This document shows positions 55,581 to 64,000 of a stretch of 64,000 nucleotides of DNA, one piece after another. This stretch comes from Ziziphus jujuba (Eukaryota > Streptophyta > Magnoliopsida > Rosales > Rhamnaceae). The position numbers and the translations under genes were made by a program. Under the pieces are notes generated by a model. That model was not told the origin of the DNA. It made no database searches and was given only the letters and a program-made list of their open reading frames with translations. The stretch covers positions 16,203,001-16,267,000 of the forward strand of contig NC_083387.1 of NCBI RefSeq assembly GCF_031755915.1, given 5' to 3'. The number at the start of each line of letters is the position of its first letter. The first letter of the stretch is position 1.

Positions 55581-58469
55581 TGTAACACCCCATCCCTAAC
55601 CATATCGGAATTCGTGCACGTTGACCGAGGTTGACCGTTGATCGAGCAGGTCAAAATTTGACTTTTTGTTTCAGTTGAAATTTCGAGTTGACCAGGGTAC
55701 CGTGGCGAAGTGCATGATGCCCCGAGTTCGTAGACTAGTAGCACGTCAAAAACGGAGCTACGGTTTGAAAGTTATGGGCAAAACAAGTCGAGGTGTAAAC
55801 TGTCCAGAAGGTGCCGAGAGTTGACTTTTTACCATTGTATAATTTTGTTTTGACTCTTGTATGGTTGTAAAGTACTCGTCAATACGAGTTCATAGACTAG
55901 TGGCACGCTTAAATCGGACATTTAGTTAAAAAGTTATGGACGTTTGAAGTTCACCGGATACCGTAATATTTTATTATATCTGGCTTAAGTGCACAGTGAT
56001 GCCACATGTCAGCACCTGATTGGCCCACGTGGAATGAACAGTGTCACCACGGTGGCTTTTATTTGACAAAAATCTTGGGGAAGAGAGAGAAAGAGAGAGA
56101 GAGAGAGAGAGCAACCAACCGGCCACTGGAATTTTCAAATTTTCCGGCCGATTCACCTTACACGCGGCGGCAAGACGGATGCCTCTCCCCAGATAGAGGC
56201 GGCGAAGATCGGAGGTGATTTTTCTCTCCATCGCCGGCCACCGCCGATTGACCCCTTTCCAGCCATTTTCAGGCCACACGCGCCAGCCACCCTTCATCAC
56301 CTCCTCAAGTCCGGCCTACCCACCAAATTTTACGGCCTCCGGACCTTCGACACGCCGGGATCGGAGCTTTTTTCGGCGAGGGGCTGAAATTCTTCAAACC
56401 CCGATTTCTCCGCCGTCCGGCCTCCATTTGCCTCACCGCCGGTCCCGTTGGATTCCTCTCCCCTCGATCTACAAATCTAAAAAAAATCTCAGCCAACGGC
56501 CACCGCACGCACTGCCGTCGACGCTGGAAGTTAGTGTTCCGGCGAGTACCCAATTGCACCGCCAATCCCTCCCGACTGTGTTCGACCTCCTGAACCCGAA
56601 TCCGGCATCCGTTTCTGCCAATTCACGACGGTTTGGGAGAATTGCGGAGTCGAAACCCGAAAGCTTTCCGGCGAGATTCCGACCACCTCGGGTCCGATCA
56701 CCGGAAAGTAAGACCGAATCCGTGATCCTCATCACTCGAGCTTCGATTCGGTATATAACTCGAAAATTTTAGATGTCGTTTGGTGTTCGCTCCCCGGGTA
56801 CCCATTTGGGAGTTACCCGATTAAAATATTAATATTTGTGGTTTGGTGTATTGTGGATGTTTTAGGTGCACGTGCGAGTAGCGGAGTCGATCCTACGAAG
56901 GATCTTGATTAAGATACGTGCCTAAGGTGAGTGACCCACCTTCAAATTAATTTCGGGAATTAAATTTGTGATTATTATGTGTGATTTGAATATTTGGAAT
57001 TTAAATTCTATGTGCCAAATATTTAATTGATTTATTGTGGAGTTATTGGTGAATTTATTTTGATTAAAGAAAATCTGCATTATATAAATTTATGCCATGT
57101 GAAAATTATTTTATGGTCTTGAGAATTTTGAAATTCTTGTGGTTTTAACATTAAATCGGGTATGATTTGATTTTCAAATATTTCAAGGAAAATATTTGTT
57201 TATGTTGGTGACTTCAATTTGTGTAAGCATGCCCATGGAATATTATGTGATTTAATTATTATACTTCAAGAATTATTTATGCTATTGGGAAAATGTGAAT
57301 ATTTAAATTGGTGGATTTGGGAGTTGGTGGAGTTGAATTTTCATGGAATTTATGATGTTGATTATAAAGAAATTGTGGAGAATTTTCGGGTTCAATTGGA
57401 TGGAATAAACCCGTTATGTTTATGGAAAATTTGAGATTTTGATATAAATTAAATATGTGGATTTTATGATTTTTAGATGCACCGTGCACGTACTGGTGTT
57501 CTGTTTATATGTGATATGGTTAGTGTGCACACGGATGTGATTAGCGCACAGGTGATTTTATGAGGTTGTCCTGTGGTTGCCATCGGATGAGGGTAGGCCA
57601 CCCCTCCATGGCCGGGACACTAGTTAGCAGCGGCACGGTGGGACGCCACGCGATCGTATGCCGGTTTCTTTCTATAACCTCCTGTCTGGCGGTACCTTGG
57701 GACGCTGGGTACTGTTGGCGCCACTGGTATATAGTGGGTGCATCAAGTGATTTCAGAACTGGAATTTTAAAATAAATATTTTGAAACTGTATTGGAATTA
57801 AACATATAATTATTACCGTTTCTGGTATTTATTTGATGTCTTGGTTTTCGGGAAATACAAATTAAGGGTTTTGTGAAAATGTTTTAAAAAGGGGAACTTT
57901 TCCAATTGAGAGAATTGTAAGGGTTTTGAGAGAAATTATTATTTCCAAGTAATTATTATTTATCTACTTTATTACCGTGGTATTATATTGTATAGTAGAT
58001 AGGGTCACTCACTGAGATGATTAGCATCTCATATTTTCAAATTCCGTTCCTCTAGGTACCAGGTTGTCAGTGTTCATCCGGAGCGGATTTGATCTTCATC
58101 GCTGTCTTGGTTCGTGAAGTACCCTGTTCTTCTTTTATTGCAATTGTAATACTTCTTTCCCTCTTGTTGTATTCTATACTTAATAGTACTTCATGAAGCT
58201 CTGTATACTGTATGGGACACTTATGTATTTAATATGCACTGGATTACTGTTATTTATTTTGAAGTACTGAAATTTGTGGAATCAACTTGTAGTATCGTGG
58301 GAGGAATAAGGGGATGTTTATAAAAGTGTGTTTTCAGTGCAGGAATTTGTGGTAAGTCCATCCCTTAAGGGAGGTTCTGCCGGATTTTCCATTGGAGGGT
58401 CTGGTAGGGTTTTCCTGGGATCAGGGCTTGTCTAGGGTTCCGGTGAGGAATTTTGGACGGGTCCTGACA
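55581..58469 (+). mobile_element. Family 2 solo LTR (2889 bp) with perfect target-site duplication
   Basis: It begins TGTAACACCCCATCCC and ends ACGGGTCCTGACA. The 5-bp flanks are identical: AACAC at 55576-55580 and 58470-58474. This proves the LTR boundaries and that insertion was followed by LTR-LTR recombination. It carries five TTGAC[C/T] or inverse motifs at 55621-55693, a (GA)n tract (56089-56112), a GC-rich island (56120-56770) and GTGAGTGACCCACCTTCAAA at about 56921. It then has TCACTCACTGAGATGATTAGCATC (58003) and GGGATCAGGGCTTGTCTAGGG (58419). Confidence 0.92.
56215..56772 (+). other. Second copy of the LTR GC-rich open frame
   Basis: 185 codons, open, rich in Pro, Ser and Arg, in the same place in the LTR as 20172-20636. 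Shared short strings in the same frame are PTVFDL and SFPARFRPP. The frame begins and ends differently from the other copy, so a protein product is doubtful. Confidence 0.25.
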
Positions 58470-58474
58470 AACAC

Positions 58475-61400
58475 ACTTCCCAATGTATATATAGGCCTTT
58501 GTATTGCTAATAGACAAAAACTTGGAAAGGTTTTGATACGGATAAAATATTGATTATCAAAACTTCTCAAAATTATAATTTTTTAACTGTAATTCAAAAT
58601 TAGGTGTGTCGATAGTCTATGAACTCGTTATGATAAACTCTACATAATGGTACAAGAGTCGGAATCAAATTTCATTTAAAAAAAAATCAAATTTGATCCC
58701 ACTTAAAAGTCGAAAGAATTTATAACTGGGTCAATCCTATTTAAACTTGTGAAAAATTCAAATTCTAAGCATTTTCAAAGAACGGATGGTTATAAACAAC
58801 TTCTCAATTGTGAATCTAAATAACTTGCTAATTGAATCAATCCCAATTGACAGCAATTGTTATGTCAGCAATTGTTCTACTTGTCACCATGATACATAAT
58901 TTTACAATACATATGTCAATAAGATAAAGTATTTTTCTTAATTTCCATGGCAGGTAATCAAATTTTTTTTTTAAGCTGACTCTAAATTATCATCAATATA
59001 TTTAACATGATATTTTACTTTTTTTTTTTTTTAAGTTTCTACAAATGAATTTACTTATTTATTATTACTTTTACTATGTTTTCTCGTGGTTCCATGAAAT
59101 GAATTAATAAGCTCGGTGGTTGTCTGTACAACGTGGTAGTAGGGTCGGGTGGTTCAACAATCACAATCTCCCATTGTTAAGCCAGGTCAAATTAAGGCCC
59201 ATCAAAAATATATTTGGTAAAATTACTTGAAATTCAAATTTTGAAAAAAAAAAAAAAAAAGGAAAAAAAAAGGTTCAAAACATTCAACAAACTACGGATA
59301 AATTTAGATCATCGAATGGTCAAAATAGTAGTATTGTCGAATGAGCCGGAGTTGGCACAAATCCATCACTACCTCCAGGTGTCAGCTCGTTAAAGATCAA
59401 CTACTATTCCACTTGGCAATAGAGCTTTCCAAAATGGGAAAGGAGTCCAGGTGGCCATTATCTCGTAGCCTAGGCAACACGTGGCACAAATTCATAAACT
59501 CCAATCGCTTATAAAAGGGCACAACAAAGAAGTCATAAGGATTCCTAATCTTTCTCCCAGAACAGTAAAAAAATAATTTAATTACGCTTAAAATGTTAAT
59601 AAAATTATACTTTAGTGACATTTAATTAATTAATGATATTTATTTTAATTGTCATGGATACTGTTATAAATAAAATGTTCAGTGTTTTACAAAAATTATA
59701 AATTGCATTTTTTTAAAATTTTACTATAATTTTAAAGATGTCAATAGACTAAATTAATTAATTAATGATGTGAAATCCGAAAATATCTCTAAAAATGTTT
59801 AGTAACACTTAAAAGATGTCATGAATTTTAATTATTAATTAAATTATGAAGATGATTAATATAACAGAAAAATTAGTGACACTGTAAATTGCAACTATAC
59901 CTTAAAATTAAGGACATTTTGGAACGTTACTAAATGTATCAACTTGAGATATAATACCATTTTTGTTGTATATTTAATTATATTAATTAATAATGTCATT
60001 ATTATATGTGGATTTCAATATTTTCATTATTTTAAAATTTTAATCTATAATTATTAGTCTCTCATTCTAAAGTTGAAGTAGTTTATTTTATTTTATTTTA
60101 TTTTCTTGAAGTGAAAGTTTTAGTTAAATCAATCATCAAAACGCAACACCTTGTACATTAGAGTTATATACTCTATAACAAATAATAAAAGCAAAAATTT
60201 AATTTCTAAGCGATTGCCATTAACATCATACATCATATTTAACTTGCATATCCCAAAAAATCCCTAAAATTAAAAAAATAAAATAAAAATTCAATGTCAC
60301 ATTTACTCCAACTATAAGATTTGAACATACCATCAGTAAAGTTGATAGCCAACACTTCCTTTTCCATAATTGATTCCGCAGAAATGAAAGAAATTTAAAA
60401 CACAATCAATAAAAATATATAGTAAACAAATGTGTATAAAAATTGAAATAACTTTTCAATAAATTTAAGATTGAGATACTAACCCGTAATAGTTTTGGAT
60501 AAAGGAAAATTCATTGTTTATTGAGCAGGGTCTAGTTGCTTCAGAAGAAGATTGTCTGGAAAGAAACCTTATTGCTGAAGGTTGATGCCGCACTCAATTG
60601 GTCTAAATACATTTAAATCATGAGAAACATCACAGTAAGTAGAAAACCATAATATAACCAGTAGCTATAAACAATGTGAGACAATAGCAATAAAAAACGT
60701 TATTTTACATACAAAATCTATATTTTCTTTTTTTGGACAATATGCAAAATCCATTTTGGAAACTACATTATGTTAAAGAACAAAACATGGAGACTCATGC
60801 TACAAGTTTTGGCAAACCTGCCTTGAATGCAAGGCTTCTGTTGCTATCAATGATTAAGAGGTCTAATAGTATATATATTTTATTATGTCTCTGATACACA
60901 TTAGTCAAGCCAAAAATAAGATAGTATAAGAGTAATAATATAAGGACAGTGAAGATTACAAAGACATAAATCTTACATATTCTATTAAATATGTATAAGA
61001 AAAATTTTTGAATTTGGATAAACGAAGAGATAGAGGAGATGCAAGACCTTAAAGGAAACCACAATAAGCCATCCTTAAATGCATAATATATTTCAAAAGC
61101 TTATTGCCTAGCATATAATCAAACAAAACTGAGCAAATTTGAAGAGTTTAGACTCTATATTCAAGGTTAAAATTTGAAGCCTAGAATACATAGAGAAATA
61201 ATAACAGGGCATGCAATAGAAAAACTTAAACCCTCTTCATGCTAGGTAAGATGCTCTTGTGCTACTCACTATAACACCTATTATTGCTTCAATTGTCAAT
61301 ATACCAAAGTGCTAAGATTGTGCATCAATCACTGTTAGTTAAAATTATCACAAAAAATATTGACCAAGGCAAAGAAAAATTTGATGAAAGCCAAATATTA

Positions 61401-61898
61401 AATTAATATAATTAATTCTACTTTCACACGCCTTTAATAAATCATTCATATTTGAGACAATTACAATATCTTCTGTGTTAAAGTTGAATGCCTATAAGTA
61501 TCAACATCATTTGCTTTTTCCTATTTCATATTGCAAAACAACCAATTCAATTTATACTCCTCGGTGGTGGGGCATATATAGAAGATACAACAACAAATAT
61601 AATGTAAGTCTAACATAGATAAAAAATAAACTCAAACCAAATCAATAAATATCAACAGTTTGGGAACAAATGATGTAGAAGAGTAAACAAAAGAAAATAC
61701 AAAATAAATTGGGGGAAGAAAATAAGAAAAACAAAATCTAAAGGAAGATTGCGCGCATTTATAGTCATTATCACCATACAGAATAAAATGATAATTTAAT
61801 ACAATCTGAAAAAAACTGCAAAAATATTTTTTAGAAGAATGCACTTTATGATCCTATGATACTTAGATGCTAGGGGAATTGTTTAAACACAAGCAAAG
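58475..61898. other. AT-rich intergenic DNA
   Basis: No gene is supported. 59085-59210 matches 25610-25740 (PR-1 block similarity). A promoter-like patch lies at 59478-59517. Poly-A runs are at 59247-59272. 60360-61100 looks less repetitive but has no frame or motif I recognise. The frames at 60795-61064 and 61632-61844 (minus) are low-complexity. Confidence 0.5.
59478..59517 (+). promoter_or_regulatory. Orphan promoter-like patch (G-box, CCAAT, TATA)
   Basis: CACGTG (59478-59483), CCAAT (59501-59505) and TATAAAAG (59510-59517) lie within 40 bp on the plus strand, with no open frame in the next 500 bp. It could be the U3 of a decayed LTR or chance. Confidence 0.25.
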
Positions 61899-62208
61899 TG
61901 ATATGGGAATATCTATAGGGGCCATACAAATGTGGATTGAGTCAGTCGAGTTGGATTGAGATAGACCGAGTCTAGTGTGTGTAGTTGAGTCTATTAGGTT
62001 TGTTAGTGTGTTGCTTAAATTATGGAGTCATGGGTTAAGTTTGTTAGCTTATAAATAAGCTGAGTAGCCTTTCTTTTAAGGGTGTGAATAAAGTCAAAAG
62101 ATTTTCCTTTTCTCTTAATGAACTTCCCTTCCCTGCCTTTCCTTCATCTTGGATACCATGTTTTGCCTTTCTTTTCTCAAATAACCCACCTCAATTTCTA
62201 TTGTTATA
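61899..62208 (+). mobile_element. Ty3/gypsy family 3, 5' LTR (about 310 bp)
   Basis: It runs from TGATATGGG to TTGTTATA (the terminal CA is apparently mutated to TA), with a TATA box (TATAAATA, 62050-62057). It is followed 5 bp later by a perfect primer site, TGGTATCAGAGCC, at 62214-62226. The boundaries are inferred from the primer site and the start dinucleotide; no second LTR is present. Confidence 0.65.
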
Positions 62209-63410
62209 TCTTTTGGTATCAGAGCCTCGTTGACCCATGGAGACCTGTATTAAGACTACCAATGCCAACAATGAATTCATGGTCGAACTTCAGGAGACAT
62301 TGGCCAGACATAATGACTTATTTCAAACTTCTTGATAGAAATTTAGCCCTTACATATCAGCCAAGGATCCATGTCACATGAATGGGATGATAATCCATTT
62401 GTCACGGCATAAACATCTCGAAGCAAGATCGGAGAAGGACAGCAACAACTAAACCCCAAGCTACTCTTTCCCAATTTTGATGGGGAAGATCCAACAGGAT
62501 GGATATATAAACTGGAGTAATACTTCGAAATTAGGCAGAGACCTTCCTCCGAACAGGATCAAATGGCAACTTTTCACCTAGATGGTTTGGCTTTACAGTG
62601 GTATTGATGGTATACCAAATTAAAAGGACCTCTTACTTGGAGAGAATTCGCGAGAGCAGTCCTTCAAAGCTTTAGCCTAATGGAATATGAGGATCCAAGT
62701 CACTGAATAGGTTGCACCAAACTACCATGGTGGCAGCCTGCCAAGTTGAATTTGAGAGACTCTTAGAGTGTATTGATGTCCTTCTAGAACCTTTCCTCAT
62801 TGGAGCCTTCAAAAGGGACTGACAGATGAGATACACATTGAGGTAAAAGTGAGATAGCCTCGATCGGTGGCTGATGTAGTTGGCATGGCCTGTTTAATCG
62901 AAGAAAAAGAGGCTCTTCCAAGGCAGAATGTTTATGTACCTTGAGTGACCCCAGTAGTTACCCGGGCTAAAATATCCTCCAATACTTTCGCTGGCATTCT
63001 AGGAGCACCACCATCTATTAGAACTGTGGCCAACATACTAGATCAGCCAATCATTAATGCTCGTAGATTGTCCAACCAGGAGGTATGGGAGCATAGGTCT
63101 AAGGGGTTTTGCTTTTATTGTGATGAGAAATTTGTATAAGGACACAAATATAAAAGGCCACAGTTATTCATGATCGAAGTTGTAGATCCAAACAATGGAG
63201 ATGGCCACAATACACTTAAAGTAGAATTTGAAACCAAGTTTCAACCTCAATTTTTCTTCCATACAATTCTAGTGATAACCAACCTATAAAGTATGCAGGC
63301 TAAGGCAAGATGAATAACCAAGAAGTTATGGTTTTAGTGGATGGGGGACGCACTCATAATTTCATTAATCAACCCTTAGTAGCTCAATAGGGATTATCGA
63401 TTGATAAGAA
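62209..63410 (+). pseudogene. gag: Family 3 gag and protease pseudogene
   Basis: After the primer site, gag reads PKLLFPNFDGEDPTGWIYKLE, stop, YFEIRQRPSSEQDQMATFHLDGLALQWY and WREFARAVLQSF (62455-62670), the Retrotrans_gag domain of plant gypsy elements. A knuckle-like KGFCFYCDEKFV, stop, GHKYKRPQLFMIEV follows (63100-63180), with a cysteine changed to tyrosine. The protease reads VMVLVDGGRTHNFINQPLVAQ (63328-63390), with the catalytic D-[ST]-G changed to D-G-G. RT and integrase are absent. Confidence 0.78.
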
Positions 63411-63556
63411 CCCGCCTACATCCATACAACCTATAATTCACTGAGATGCTGATCCTGTGTAGCTGAAGACGGGACCAATTACTAGGGCACAAGCTAAAAG
63501 GTTTAAGAAAAATCTAGTTAGCTTCATACAAGGTGTTATTAAGTCTCAAGAAGGCA
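63411..63556 (+). pseudogene. pol: Family 1 pol tail fused to family 3 protease
   Basis: It starts within NPPTSIQPIIH and continues TGPITRAQAKRFKKNLVSFIQGVIKSQEG. This is the family 1 tail, joined in the same orientation to family 3 sequence near 63410. Two stops (near 63443 and 63463) interrupt it. The frame then continues into the LTR to about 63675. Confidence 0.78.
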
Positions 63557-64000
63557 TGACTATACTTGAAGATTCTAAACCAGTGCTGAGCATCCAAATT
63601 GTGAAGGCTGAAATGGACTGTGAAGCTGTTTTGGAATGTTTGAGGACTCCAAGAAGCAAGGGACGAGTTTGTTAGCTTATGAATATGTTTGAACTGACCA
63701 AGAAGCCATGAAATCATGCCAAGTTAGAAGCAAGGATGTGCAAGCTCTTCATTTGCATACAAGCTTCAACATTGGCCGAATTTTGCATCATTGGCGCTCA
63801 GAAAGAGTTTATTTGCAATCCAAGCAAGCTTTGGTTATTCTGATCAATGGAAACGTGTGGGGAATAGTTATAATCCTATATCCTAAATGGCATGTTGGAT
63901 ATGATTTGGAGGCTAAATTAGCTGGTGATTGGTCAAAGATAGCTTATTTGGAAAGCTAGTCAACTACTTTCCAAATCTGAAATTGACTTTTTGTTATAGG
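63557..64000 (+). mobile_element. Family 1 LTR, 3' end cut by window edge
   Basis: It begins TGACTATACTTGAAGATTC after the purine-rich CAAGAAGGCA and is colinear with the 5' half of the other family 1 LTRs. It is closest by eye to the LTR at 1-763 (shared GCATCATTGGCGCT and TTGGTCAAAGATAGCTTA). Confidence 0.85.

Noticed and set aside
1..64000. CRISPR arrays, bacterial operons, phage or organelle DNA
   Set aside because: No regularly spaced repeats, no Shine-Dalgarno-linked gene strings, and no rRNA or organelle genes were seen. All clear homologies are to plant nuclear genes and retroelements.

Overview
This is plant nuclear DNA, almost certainly from a eudicot and possibly a woody one. It is AT-rich, has no operons, and is dense in LTR retrotransposons, LINE and SINE debris and long (TA)n, (TTA)n and (GA)n microsatellites. 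Only two intact host genes can be supported. Both are intronless pathogenesis-related protein 1 (PR-1) genes on the minus strand, at 18141-18638 and 46084-46578. I cannot name the species from sequence alone.

Layout. 1-13.3 kb is a broken array of one Ty3/gypsy family (family 1: LTR about 965 bp, methionine-tRNA-like primer site). It holds LTRs at 1-763, 3496-4464, 5774-6738, 9234-10183 and, inverted, 11590-12507. Between them lie gag and pol pieces with deletions and shuffled order. 13.3-17 kb is an unidentified 1.1 kb insert, AT-rich spacer, a LINE 3' end and a tRNA-derived SINE. 17.2-25.7 kb is PR-1 block A. It carries the first PR-1 gene, a 266-bp tandem duplication in its upstream region, and a 2.7 kb LTR of a second family (family 2) next to the promoter.

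26.9-33.9 kb is the fullest family 1 element, on the minus strand: 3' LTR, pol tail, integrase, RNase H, RT, protease, gag and leader, all interrupted, with the 5' LTR lost. 34.4-37.8 kb is an inverted family 2 solo LTR. 37.9-44 kb is a mosaic of a family 1 LTR fragment, a LINE fragment and a decayed Ty1/copia element with one LTR. 45.2-49.2 kb is PR-1 block B, with flanks homologous to block A. 50-59 kb holds family 2 LTR remnants, a large (AAT)n tract and a solo LTR with a perfect target-site duplication (55581-58469). 61.9-64 kb is a third gypsy family (310-bp LTR, PBS, gag, protease) fused to the pol tail and LTR of family 1.

Biology. The two PR-1 proteins are about 93% identical in the mature part (10 differences in 139 residues by eye). 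Both end in the same 11-residue CAPE-type peptide, but they differ at the residue before its processing site (CSYD versus CNYD) and in charge. The copies arose by segmental duplication. Block A later received a SINE, whose empty site is visible in block B, and an LTR that places seven W-box motifs in about 107 bp, about 0.9 kb upstream of the PR-1 TATA box. Apart from this, the window is mainly a record of retrotransposon insertion, LTR-LTR recombination and microhomology deletion. All alignments were made by eye.
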